NCBI GenBank assembly: GCA_963969495.1 | Contig: OZ018333.1 | Span: forward strand, 87,822,508 to 87,886,507 | From: Ceratothoa steindachneri | Taxonomy: Eukaryota; Arthropoda; Malacostraca; Isopoda; Cymothoidae | DNA length: 64,000 nt | Direction: 5' to 3' | In this document: in pieces, positions 11,760 to 22,344 of the stretch | Position numbering within the stretch: the stretch's first letter is position 1 | How the letters are laid out: the number at the start of each line of letters is the position of its first letter | Notes under the pieces: model-generated | What the model saw: only the letters and a program-made list of their open reading frames with translations | Databases searched by the model: none | Told to the model about the DNA's origin: nothing | Program-made: the position numbers and the translations under genes

Positions 11760-12345
11760 CCAAGAGTCTTAGGCATGTTTTGATATTCCCTATATAATGG
11801 GTGAGAATGGTAGCTATGGATTTGGTTGGACTTAATTTGAATCCTTCTGTTTGTGAACCAGGTGTGTAGTGTGTTGAGGCATAGTTGGAGCAGATGAGTA
11901 GCTGTATCTTTGTATGAGTAGCTGTATCTTTGTAGTGGTGTATGCTTATAAGAAGGTATATATATCTCTGCTGAGTGTGGTTTAGCTATGTCATAGACGT
12001 AGAGCTGAGTATGGAGACTTTGTGAAGTTTGTTTGCTTGATGGCTAGCCACCAAGTATCATGTGTGTGTTTACCCTCCAGATAGTTGGTAACCATCTTTT
12101 TGTATTGTTATGACTATTGGTGTATATTTTGTGTGTGAGGTTGTTGAGTAGGATGGCATTGAAAGTTTTGTTGATGTCCATAGTTACTAGTAGTATCCAA
12201 TCTAGTGCTTGGTTGAAGGTATCATAGATTCTTTGTATCAGGTCTTTAAGAAGATTGGTTGTTGAGTAAATTGGTCTGAAACCATCTTGTATAAAATAAA
12301 TTATGTCAACAAGGAACTCTCTATATCAAGGAGTGAATAATGGAT
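11760..12345 (-). pseudogene. LINE reverse transcriptase fragment ('LINE-C')
   Basis: Minus-strand translation of about 12300-12080 gives an unbroken RT palm segment: a QDGFRPIYSTTNLL block, then LLVTMDINKTFNAI (motif A with its Asp), then NNLTHKIYT and an SHNNTKRW block. This order and wording match the fingers/palm region of non-LTR retrotransposon RTs. Upstream (above 12345) and downstream the similarity fades into stops. The clade cannot be set from this piece alone. A 20-bp exact duplication (11895-11914 and 11915-11934) lies in its eroded part. Confidence 0.7.
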
Positions 12346-14289
12346 GAATGTTATGATATACTTGTTGTGGACGGTTCCAGCTGGAAACCATCCGCCACAA
12401 GGGTCTGCTCACTCGCTCATGATATGCGTATTAGATCGGAAGGAGGCTCAAGGAAATGTAAATACTGAATTTTCTTTTATTTAGAAAAAAACTTAAATAT
12501 GTATATATTTCCACCACCAAGTGCAATCACAAAAAAAAACTATGCAGAGAAAAAATATATACAGAATACATTAGGAAAAACACACACAACTCTGACTAAA
12601 GCAATAATATTAGGTGCATATAATAATGAAATAGATTCATTGGTCTACACATGACTTTGCAAGCTTGCTGTTCCACTCTTGTGTGGTTTTGGTCCAACCA
12701 CAACTACAAGCCACCTTGGTTTTGCAGTCTCTAATTTGCCCCAGGGTGGTCTCTTTATGTTTTGCATGTTTAAAGTGAGTCCTCTTGCTCTCCTTGAGTG
12801 TGGTGTGCGGGAGGAAGTGTGCTGGCATCTGGCTAGACCCATCCCATTCTTGTGTTCTCTTCGCTAACAACAGACCAGGGAGAAGGACAAATAGTGTCCC
12901 CCAAATCGCGCCACACAGAGGTCTCTCCTACTCTTTCCTCACTCTAAAATGAGAGCAATCAAGGGGTACCTTAGGAGCTGAATAAAAGGGAAAAGAAATT
13001 ACCCCATGCTTGCTCCTTAATGCTGTTACGTATCTCCCCCTCCCTTATATACATATATACCACCCTTACGCATACACAATATTCCCACTAATACCCACCT
13101 AGCTTTGCATCCAGCTCCTCTTGTGTTAGAGCACTTTCTCAGAAATCAAAAAAAGTTTAGAAATACACTTTTTCACTTGTCCTAAATTTTTCATTCATAT
13201 GACCTACATGAAGGAAAAGATATGTCTCCAGTAAAAGATCGGGGGGGGGGGAACACTGCTTTCCAGCCTCTAGTCCTCCCTCCTTCCCCCTTCCCCGGAA
13301 CCTGGAATAAAAGATGGGCATTAGAGTGGGCACAGATGAATTGAGGCAAAAAAATCTCCCCCCTAAAACTACCACAGTCTCCACAGCTCAGCACCAGTCT
13401 ATGGCTTTACCAACAATTTTCCCATTTATACCAATTTATCAATTTGAATTTCTTAAACATTCTTTTTTTGTATAACTATCCCCTCAGTCTTGTCTCTAGG
13501 CTAGACCTAACAAGCTTTCCCATTCTGTATCAGAACAGAAGCTTTGGAACCTCAATAAGCAATGCCCACAGGTCCTAAGGGCCAGGACTTTAGGGACCCT
13601 AGGCAGTGGGGCATGATTAATTGGAAGATTAGTTTATTCCCAATAACCAATCTGCATGACTACCTTCGTGCAGCCCTTGTAGGGTGCATAAGGCTATACT
13701 TTCTATGTTATGCGAGCTTTCCTTCCTTGTTGGCTACCAAGCCAACTAAAAGTCTCAGATCTTGGCTGTTCTATCAAGGATTAGTCTCTCTTGTTAAGGA
13801 ATTCTATCCTGTTGGACTGTATCTGAGGCTGCTTACTTGGACGATGCATCCTTTAGTTGGAGACTGGTCGACTGGGCAACCCCTGCTCACTGCACATGTC
13901 AAAAACACTAACACTGCCACTAAAAGCCTGAAAACCCAAATAGGATAGGCAGGAGTGGCTGGACACAGGATATAGCCAACCAAACCCTTTCTTTTCAGTG
14001 ATCACAAGACCCCCAATTTTTGTGTATTAAGTTTATATAAGGTTTACAACATTTCGGAACTGTTGTTGGGAGAGATAAGGTCCTTAAACACAACAACACT
14101 GACTGGAGGAGGGGTGTGAAGACAGTTACTTCCACCTCAAAGCTAAAAATGAAGTGTATGTTATAAAATTTAGTCTTTAATATAGTATATAAATTGGACC
14201 CTTGTCTCTTGCATTATTTAGTTCCTATAGGGAGGTCAAAAACTAGAAATGACAAAACCATAACATTATTTCCTATTTAAATACAAGTA
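12346..14289. other. Unassigned AT-rich DNA
   Basis: No gene is recognised. The open frame at 13562-13948 (+) has no recognisable domain and unremarkable composition. The block 12370-13130 has sharper sequence character (GGACGGTTCCAGC start, pyrimidine-rich stretch near 13030) and could be a solo LTR or another repeat. A G-run of about 10 lies near 13241. Confidence 0.3.
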
Positions 14290-14624
14290 CAGTAAATCCT
14301 CGATATAATGAACTATATGGGGCGGGATGTCATTCGTTAAAGGCAAAAGTTTGTTAAACCTGATGGGCATTAAAAGCAATGGAAATAACGAACCAAGTTT
14401 GTTATGGATATATAATACGTATGTAATTACTAATAAAGTTAAGTGGACTACACAACATAGTATTGATATGAACTTTGCACTGTAGGAGACATGTGACACA
14501 CCAACACTCACTCAGGCTTGGTCGTAACGCTTGCCTGTTAAACCTGATGGAGTTCGACCAGGAAATTTGGTTTGTTATATCCAAAATTTGTTATATTGAG
14601 GTTTGTTATATCAAGAGTTTACTG
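14290..14624. mobile_element. Pogo/Tigger-like MITE with TA duplication
   Basis: The ends are inverted repeats: CAGTAAATCCTCGATATAA at the left and, reverse-complemented, CAGTAAACTCTTGATATAA at the right. Each end is flanked by TA (14288-14289 and 14625-14626). This end type and target are characteristic of the pogo/Tigger branch of Tc1-mariner elements. The 335-bp body has no coding capacity, so this is a non-autonomous element. It contains several GTTATAT/GTTAAA sub-repeats. Confidence 0.88.
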
Positions 14625-14626
14625 TA

Positions 14627-15773
14627 ATTAAAAATAATTTGTTCTGGGGCCTAAATAGTTACCCTCACAATTAAAAATATATATGAAAATTTTAATGCAT
14701 ACAAAAGTTCTAGTGTTATTCAATATTACAGTACTTCTAGATTCTAATTCCTAAAAAATCCTTCCAATAAATTATGAATCTCTATTATTCAATCCTCTAA
14801 TAGCATCTACTTTAATAGCCTGTTTTTTTTTACTTTGCTGCTAAACGCTGTTATGACCTTACGATATTCTTTTCAACTTCATTCAATCATTGGCCTGTTC
14901 ATTCTTTGCTATACTTTTTTTAATTAAAAAGTTGATCTTGTGTTCTTTTGGTAATGAATGGCCACTAAAGTTATTACTATAAAAACACTAAATTTAACAT
15001 ATTACAAAAGAAACAAAAAGAACAGCAATTTTCAGATACTACATGAGGTAAAACTATACTTTGCACAAGACTGATGCCAATTGAATCAGCCATGTGTAAA
15101 AGCACATAACACAAATCTTTGATCACCAGAAGATATTTTGGGGTTGAAAACTCAAAAAGACAAATATTAATATGTATAAAATGTGAAGGTTACTGTAAAT
15201 TGTTTTATTATGTTTCACATTAATAGTTTAAGAATGAGTTTAATAGATATTAAAACTAAGGACATTTAAAAGTTGAATACCTCATATTTGCCTTTTTAAA
15301 AAGTTAATAGCTCCACATCTCCAGAACCTGTTAAGCTGCTAATAGGTACTATTTATCTTTTCTCATTCATCTCAATAAACATTCATTAATTTTAATGTGG
15401 AATGACTAAATCAATCTAATCGCAACCATCACCTTACAAGAAAAATACCTCCACCCATCCTAAAAATGAATCACAAGCCCAGTCCTACCAGTAGCAGCAA
15501 AATAGCTTTGCTCTTCCCTTTCAAATTCACAACTTATTAAAACACATCCACTCTACCCTGTACTCACAGACACTTAAACAACCTTCCACCAAACAAGACT
15601 AAATGAGCCACCACTCAGAGAAATTACCACACATGTCAGATAGAGCACTTTTAGCATAACTAAGCTCCATCCACTCAACTATCCACCAGAAATACAGATG
15701 TGTTAATTAACTAATGAGACAATGAATTGAACTTTTGATGAGATTGAAGCAACTTTGTTTTTATTTGTTATAG
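14627..15773. other. Unassigned AT-rich DNA upstream of exon 1
   Basis: No coding signal is recognised. The block may be an intron or 5' flank of the zinc-finger gene. A pyrimidine/T-rich stretch ending TTTGTTATAG immediately precedes the first recognised coding exon. Confidence 0.4.
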
Positions 15774-15858
15774 GATTTCTTCAGATGTTACAAAAATGGA
15801 AGAAATGAAAAAGGAAGTTATTGAATATCCACTTAATTTTCATCTAGATGATAAAAAT
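15774..15858 (+). CDS. Zinc-finger gene, exon 1 (first recognised coding exon)
   Basis: The exon is bounded by an acceptor TTTGTTATAG (AG at 15772-15773) and a donor GTAAGC at 15859. The ATG at 15796 sits in a good context (ACAAAAATGG) and opens MEEMKKEVIEYPLNFHLDDKN, which runs to the donor in phase 0. The frame is also open upstream to the acceptor (ISSDVTK), so an earlier exon could extend the protein; I chose the ATG because no upstream coding exon is visible. An alternative AG at 15783-15784 exists. The exon supplies the start of the acidic/basic N-terminal tail of the zinc-finger protein. It is assigned to this gene because reading frame, phase and residue style match the next exons. 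Confidence 0.7.
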
Positions 15859-16007
15859 GTAAGCGTTTCATGATTTTATTATATTAAAATTCAACCCATT
15901 ATTTTGTATGCATTTTAGTTAATATATTTTTACCTATCTAATGATTAACTTATAAACCTTTACTTGCATATAGTTACAGAAAGTAAATAATTATTTTCTT
16001 ATATTAG

Positions 16008-16157
16008 GATATTTATAAAGAAACCACCATCAAGGAAATGAAGGAAGAGTTGTCTGATTCAGATCATGGAAATGAAGTAAAATTGATCACAGGTCAAGAA
16101 CGAGCAGTTGTTGATGGTTCTAATGAATTGCTGTTAAAAGAATGCCCAGTCAAAGAG
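16008..16157 (+). CDS. Zinc-finger gene, exon 2 (N-terminal linker)
   Basis: A 150-nt exon lies between acceptor TTTTCTTATATTAG (AG 16006-16007) and donor GTAGTT at 16158. It encodes exactly 50 residues in phase 0, beginning DIYKETTIKEMKEELSD and ending KECPVKE. It is rich in Glu and Lys and includes an MKEE match to the SUMO-acceptor pattern (hydrophobic-K-x-E), a common feature of zinc-finger protein tails; no folded domain is recognisable. Intron 1 is only 149 bp (15859-16007). Intron 2, which follows, is about 30.5 kb and holds the nested retrotransposons. Confidence 0.75.
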
Positions 16158-16264
16158 GTAGTTACAATGAAGTGCTTGTTATAATATTTAGTAATGTTCC
16201 CATGGTAGCTTAATCCCACTAACCTATTATTGGTTAAAGATAAATAAGTCAAGTATTAAATTTT

Positions 16265-16390
16265 ATCTCATCCTTTATTGAAAGCCAAGTGGTCTAAGGC
16301 ACTTGTTTAACTGAGATTAAAGTGGGGCTTGTTTCTCAGTGTTCTTGGTTCGATCCTGGATTTTTTGTAATAAGGAAAAATGTTTCCATA
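16265..16390 (+). repeat. tRNA-Leu-like SINE head
   Basis: The sequence contains a tRNA-like pol III promoter: box A-like AGTGGTCTAAGGC (about 16287-16300) and box B GGTTCGATCC (about 16347-16356), spaced as in a long-variable-arm tRNA such as tRNA-Leu. It is too diverged to fold as a working tRNA. A related, more decayed copy lies at 46130-46260. Confidence 0.6.
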
Positions 16391-16889
16391 GAATTTTTTT
16401 TTTAGCAATTTCTTTATTTTATGAGTTATATATTCTATTTCATCATTCTCTTACATTCATCCTGTAAGGGGCATGGCAATTTGCTTTCATGGCCCCAGTG
16501 CTGACAGGACTCAGTGCACCATCTGGCCCCAGTTTAGCCTCTTCTTTCTGAGACTATTTCTTCTTACCCTGCTTCTTTGCTTTCCCTACAACCTCTCCCA
16601 CAACTTTCTTTGGCCCGCCTCTAATAGCACTGGGTAGACGCAGAGCAGTGTCCTCTCACCAAGCCTTCTTGGATTGGGGTTAGGGGTGATCCCCTCCCTG
16701 CTCAGCTCTGGTTTGGGTTGGTGGGTTTCTAACCTGCCTCACCCTAATCCTCCTCAGGGCTGCCTGGCCACTGGGTGGGAGGAGTGGTCGTGAATGGTGG
16801 CAGCTGGCTTTGCTGACTCCATATTCACCCCTTCCAGAGTAGGCTACTGTGTGGGGTGATTAGTGTTTGCATCCTGTGAAATCGATAGG

Positions 16890-18240
16890 GTCACCATGCA
16901 TAATGTTAATATTTTTCATCCACGCTACCCCTTCAAACTCCTCTGATGGGAGAGGACTTCACCCCCCCCCCCTCCCGTTTGTAGCGGATGGTCCCTCACA
17001 TAGTCCTGGAGGTGACCCAGCCCCAGATGAAACCAGAGTCCGCCCCTATGCTTCCTTAATTGGCAGGAGGAGAGTAGTAGGTTCATTGCCTACCTTCTCC
17101 TCTCCCTCCACGGGAGCAATGGGGAAGGCCAATTCGGCTGCCGTTTTGGCAAGCAATAAATGAAGATCAGCACATCCGGCCCTGGTGCTCTCCTGTGTGG
17201 GGAGTTCCTGACCAAAACCAAAAGTGCAGGTGCAGAGCATAGCCAGGATTATATCAGAGGCTCTCATTCAGAGGTTACCTGTCATTTTCAAGCCCACTTG
17301 ATTTAAACGCTTACTCATTCAGTCCGCTGATTGCAGCATGTTGGATAAGGGCAACATGATGCATCAAAGGAGATCTCTAGCTAGCCTGAATGGTAGAGAG
17401 CCGAAGGTGACCCGTTTCTTGGACAGGGACCCTCTGGTGAATGCGTTGAATCCCTCTGAAGTGGCCATGATTAGTGCCCTTCGGACAGTTGATGGCACGG
17501 CGCTGAGTGTGACACCGCACTCTACCATGAACTTTGTGAAATTAGTTTTTGCGAGTGAACTTGTGGACTACTCCATAGATGACATTACCATAGAGATGGC
17601 TGACCATTAAGCAGTCAATGTTGAATGTGTGATGCGAAAACAAGGGGCCTCGAGACCCACCCCTACACTCTTCGTCACATTTGATTGTGACAAGCTCCCT
17701 GAGTTGGTGCGTGCTGGTTAGTATCGTTACCACGTGAAGGCTGTTTTGCAACTTCAGTGGAGGTGCTACTACTGTCACTTCTATGGCTATACTAAGTGCT
17801 CCTGTAGATGTACAACTTTGAGGTTCCCCAAAATCTGTGTAATTTGCTCCAAGGCCTCACATGATAAGTCCAAATCGTGTGTGGCCAAATGTGTCAATTG
17901 TGGAGAGCCGCATCCCGCTTTTTCAAAGCAATGTGGTGCGTATCTCCTTGAGAAAGAAATCCTGGCTGTTCAGGCTCAGGATTGTCTCTCATATCACGGG
18001 ACTAAGGACCTGGTCCTGGCTCTGCCTGAGATGTCTTTTGCATCAATGTTAAGCAAGACACCTTCTGCTCCTGGCCCCTACAGGCCTAAGAGCGCATTCG
18101 TTTCTGTACCCATTTGGAACTATTTTGTGGGTTCTACCCACTTATGCCCAAGTAGGCAGATGCCAGATAGGCTCCTAAAATTTTGTAAAAATAAAAAACC
18201 TACCCAACCTGGGGCTCCCCTGGTAGAGCTGGTGACATAA
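16890..18240 (+). pseudogene. LINE-A ORF1 (CCHC nucleic-acid-binding protein) of A-i
   Basis: This is the gag-like RNA-binding protein of the retrotransposon. Recognisable segments are KGNMMHQRRSLASL (about 17344), the VTPHSTMNFVK block (about 17511) and three knuckles: CYYCHFYGYTKCSC (about 17764), CVICSKASHDKSKSC (about 17837) and CVNCGEPHPAFSKQC (about 17891). The third knuckle keeps its final Cys, unlike A-full. Stops (for example at 17608 and 17718) and frameshifts break it, and a 59-bp insertion interrupts it at 18141. Confidence 0.8.
18141..18199 (+). mobile_element. 59-bp LINE tail-only insertion with 7-bp duplication
   Basis: The insertion consists only of the last ~40 nt of a LINE-A (TGCCCAAGTAGGCA hairpin onward) plus an A-rich tail. 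It interrupts A-i ORF1 between two copies of CTACCCA (18134-18140 and 18200-18206). Removing it and one CTACCCA restores the order seen in the A-ii copy at about 38957. It is an extreme 5' truncation made by target-primed reverse transcription. Confidence 0.85.
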
Positions 18241-19471
18241 AGAGTTCTCACCTAGCCCCCCCTTCCCCTTGGAAATAGGAGCTATGGAAGCTCATCTATT
18301 CCCATTCCCCATTAGCTATCTTTTTGCAGGATACCCTGCTGGGCTTGTCCACCCTCCAGGGATATAAGCGTTTTGCTAACCCACCAACACAGGATGGGAG
18401 CTGGGCAGGAGGATCCACGATTTATGCCCAATTGATGTCTCCATTCTTCTCCTTGTTTTAGCTACCTTCTTTCAGGCAGTAGCTGTGCAGCTTCACCTGG
18501 ATAGGAGCTATACTGTTATTTCTGCATACATTCCACCGCCAGGTGACTTCAATGCGGGGTACTTCCACTGCATCGTGGGACAGTTACCGAGGCCCTTTCT
18601 CTTGCTCGGGGATCTTAATGGTAGACACCTCCTTTAGGAAGACTACTTGATTAATTCCAGGGTAAGTCCTTTGCGACCTGATCTTGGAGCTGGAGATTGG
18701 TGTCCTAAATGTGGATGAGTTTGCGCATATCTGCCCGAGAACCGCTTCTTTTTCATGCCTTGATCTTTGTTCTCTCTGGATGCACAGCCTGATTTTGGTT
18801 TGGGGGTTAGGGATGGTCGATGACCTCTATGGCAGTCATCACTTTCCCATTCAAATATCATTTTCTGTGCCACTGCTGCCTGAGAGCCTGCCCCAGTGGT
18901 GCTTGGTGCGGGTGCAGTGCTCTGCATTTCAAGAAATATCTGATTTCTCTTTCTCAGTTTAGAAATTTAGGTTCTTAGATGACGCCGTTCAGTTCTTCTC
19001 CGAAAACCTCATTGCTGTGGGCCATTTTGCTGAGTGTGAGACAGCACTTAAACAGCAGCATTATGCCTACATGTGGTATAAGTGCCGCCCAAATGACTCC
19101 ACTGTCGGTGAATTTTGTCGAGTTAGGTCTAGGTTCCGGTATATTTCAAAGCACACCCACAACTCTTCCTGGTGTGTATATATGTCTTCTCTTAACGGGA
19201 AGTCCTCTCTAGCAGAGGTATGGAAGCGACTCAAGGATTTGTGGCAAGATCTTGTTGGACCCCTTACCATTCTCCATGAAAATGGGACCACAACCTAGGA
19301 CCCTGTGGCGGAATCCTTCGTAACTGCATTCTCTAGCCGGGATGCTGCTCCGCCAGCATTCAATGAGTGTTGTGATGTCGGGGAAGGCCACCGACTGGTC
19401 TTTAGCTTTAGAGGCAGAGAACTCTTCAATGACAGGTTCACTCTGAATGAGTTGCATTTTGCTCTCGCTTC

Positions 19472-19615
19472 CCCGTAAGGGGCGCAGTAATTTGCCTTCC
19501 TGGCTGCCGTGCTGACGGGGCTCAGCACCCCATCCAGCCCCAGCTTAGCCTTTTCTCCTTTCAGTCAGCATGTGTTTCTCCCCTACTTCCTCACTTCCCC
19601 TACAACCTCTCCCAC
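19472..19615 (+). mobile_element. LINE-A copy A-ii, first 144 bp
   Basis: It begins CCCGTAAGGGGCGCAG, the same 5' terminus as A-full, and includes the perfect hairpin GTGCTGA-CGGGGC-TCAGCAC (19509-19528). It breaks off at TACAACCTCTCCCAC (19601-19615). The remainder resumes at 36713 with the identical 15 bp, so LINE-B inserted into this copy. Confidence 0.87.
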
Positions 19616-20041
19616 CCCTCCCTGAGGATCACCGTGTTGTGGTGGAGGGGCTTGCGTACTTCAATGACACAGTGGGCTATGTCAGTGAAGACTGATTGTC
19701 ATTATTGTCCATCAGTCTGTCTTCAGGGGTCCTACCTTGTTGAACAGGCCACTGTAGAGGAGTCAGGCTAAGGATCCTCACACCGTGTGTTGAGTACCGC
19801 TGTATGGGTTGCCGATCATATTCACCGGAGGTATCGCCTTGAAGGCCTCACTTGTTCTGGGGCTAATAGCAGTTCACAGCACAGGTCTTATCTTAGCTGT
19901 CGTCAAACTTCCATTCATGACATTGCACTGTTTTTAAAATGATAGCTGTAGCATGGGGGAGGGCTATCCTGAGGATGGTGTAAAGTGCCTAGTCTGGGGG
20001 CAACTACAATAACATGACTCCACTTGCCCAGGGGTACGTTG

Positions 20042-20825
20042 TAGCGGGCCGAAAAATTTAGACTAACCCCAATCGATCCAACCCGCTTCCTACACTAATC
20101 CGGACGTGAGAAATCGAAGGAGAATGAAACGGATTGTATGTACAGTCCTTTACTAACACAAATAAATAAAATATTTACAAAAATATGGGTAAATGTGCAC
20201 CCAATGAGCCTATATATATATATATCAGAAAAAATAAATAAGTCCCACTTATAATTATTATTAATTGATTTTAGGAACAATAAGAATCAAACAACCCAAA
20301 TAAAATTTGGGTTACTACAGTCAATCAACAACAAAAGATGGGCTCACGTTATACAGTCCCTTTACTTACAAAATTTTTGTATTCAAAATTGCACCTCCGA
20401 GCTTGGACTAAGATAGGTAACCTTGTTAGAGTTGTGTGGCTCTAATAAGCCCTCCTTCGTTAAAGCTAAACTATTTTATACACAATCAAATAGGACAGAA
20501 CATGGCCTGGAACCCTTGTCCTATACTAATGGCCTTTGGTATAATAATAATAACAGTTATAGCTTCAATTACAGGGGTAATTTACAAGTGCTTGCCCTCT
20601 TATCTTTCCAAATTATGGCGCTTGGAGGCAGTTGTCTAGAAAAAAAATTTATAATAACATGCTAATCAATAAAAAACAAACAAACAAAAACCAAACCCAT
20701 TCCCATTCACACACACATTCTTACAGAGGGAGGGAGAGGGTACTTAGAAAAGGGGTGGGAGAATGGCCCTTTTACACACACTCACATTCGCTCCACCACA
20801 CCGTGTTCTTTTAATACAAATATTT
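20042..20825. other. Unexplained block inside the LINE-B 5' region
   Basis: AT-rich DNA begins TGTAGCGGGCC and lies between the GC-rich 5' UTR-like part and ORF1 of LINE-B. It carries an inverted repeat TTAGAG-N8-CTCTAA at about 20427. It could be an extra insertion (for instance a solo LTR starting with TG) or simply LINE-B leader sequence. Nothing codes here. Confidence 0.3.
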
Positions 20826-22229
20826 ATGGGTAAAAATAATAAAAACTTTTCCCAGAGACCCCAGGCTTCTGATCCCCGTGCCATCAATGACCTTGATCTT
20901 GATTATGATAGATTTGTAGTTTTAAAATCAGACAATAATACACCAATAAGTAATGCTGACATTTTCAATGTCTATGAAGATTTTGTTGCCAATGTGGTGA
21001 ACCTGCCCAAATGTGGCCTAGGAATGATGGCTACCTTGTTGTGGAATCCTCTTCATTTGATCAGCATCAAAAAATCAAAGCACTAGATTCTCTTGTTTCC
21101 CTCAATATCTCCTCTTCAGCCCATCCTACCTTTAACACCTGCAAGGGGGTTATCAGGTCTGGGGACCTTATTGAATATGATGTGGACCGGCTTGTGCTAA
21201 ACTGACTTCTCAGAAGGTAATTGGTGCATACCGCATCACTCGTAGTGTTAATGGCACCAGAGTTCCTTCCGCTACTATCATATTAACTTTCAATAGGTTG
21301 GAACTCCCTAAGAATATCAAGGCTGGTTATCTGTGTATTCCTGTGAAGCCCTACATGGAGAATCCCTGTAGGTGCTTTGATTGTCAATGTTTTGGACATG
21401 TCAGTAAGCACTGCAGACAGGAGAGGCTATGCGTTAATTGTTCCTCTGATTTCCATGGAACACCGCGCCCTCGTCCCCCTTGTTGTGCCATCTGTGGTGG
21501 CGATCACCTAGCCACCTCTAAGCAGTGCACCTTTTTCTTGTATGAGAGAGAGGTTGTTGCTCTTCGGAATAAATTCTGAATTAGCATGAAGGATGCTAGA
21601 AGGAGAGCTAAAGAATTATACATACAACCAGGAGTGAGTTTTGCGGAGGCTCTTAGAGCGACCAGTCCGTAACAAACAGCAGAGACCATTCACACCTCCA
21701 CTTTTACGGCCGCAGAATATCCATCAAGAAGCTCCAATAGAATCTGCCTCAGAATGATGCTTCTTCTCCCTCTCCAATCATTAGGGAGGTCCGTACTTCT
21801 CCTCTATCAGCATCTAACCAACCATTGACATGTCCTGAAAACATGGAGGCAGATTCCGAGGATGTTTGTGTGGTGTTCGTTTCACCTTTGGACATCCACC
21901 CTCCTACCACTGAATCTGCCTTGAATCCATTAATCACAACTAGCCAGCCAATTACATCCACAGCATCAGTAACTCCAGAAGAAGCTGGACAGATTTTTTC
22001 TCACCCAGCTTTGGCTGTGGCCCTTTTGGAAGAGAATAAACAGTCTTCTGGGGTTTCTTCACCCACTACAGCTGACCCACCAACCACCTGTCAGAATGAC
22101 TCAGTACCATCTCTCTCAACATTACTACCTACCAGTACACAGGACCCAATATCTTCAGAGACATCTTTACCAGCAAAAACCACCCTGTCATATTCACAAA
22201 TGACAGATGGTTCTTTGCCATCTGATTAA
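20826..22229 (+). pseudogene. LINE-B ORF1 (CCHC nucleic-acid-binding protein)
   Basis: The ATG at 20826 opens MGKNNKNFSQRPQAS. The frame then breaks near 21010 and 21205 and continues through an RNA-binding-like region (GDLIEYDVDRLVL; VIGAYRITRSVNGTR). Cys knuckles follow at about 21361-21530: CFDCQCFGHVSKHC, CVNCSSDFHG and CCAICGGDHLATSKQC. A stop at 21577 is followed by the typical ISMKDARRRAKELYIQPG-like stretch and a Ser/Thr/Pro-rich C-terminus open from 21825 to 22229. At least three disablements are visible. Its role would be to coat LINE-B RNA. It is distinct from LINE-A ORF1 but has the same architecture. Confidence 0.8.
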
Positions 22230-22344
22230 AAGACCATTCCCAAAACATTCAAACTACCTATACCTCAAACGTTAATTACACCTAAAAATCAAAAAGGTTC
22301 AAAACCTGTCACCTTCATCAGGTGCAAAGAAAAATTTAATTACC

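Larger units (their letters stand above)
16461..19471 (+). mobile_element. LINE-A copy A-i, left part (outermost element of the nest)
   Basis: It starts with the family's 5' terminus (CCTGTAAGGGGCATGG, matching the A-full start), including the 5' hairpin GTGCTGA/TCAGTGC (16498-16517). It runs through a decayed ORF1 into the ORF2 endonuclease and linker, stopping at TGCTCTCGCTTC (19460-19471). There the 5' end of another LINE-A begins. The missing part resumes at 44094 after a copy of the same 12 bp (TGCTCTCGCTCC, 44082-44093), which shows that A-ii inserted here. Many stops and CpG decay mark it as the oldest layer. Confidence 0.85.

Noticed and set aside
13562..13948. 128-codon open frame upstream of the zinc-finger gene as an extra exon
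   Set aside because: No splice sites in matching phase and no residue style in common with the zinc-finger N-terminus.
16265..16390. A functional tRNA-Leu gene
   Set aside because: Arms do not pair properly and no clean acceptor stem is visible; a SINE head fits better.
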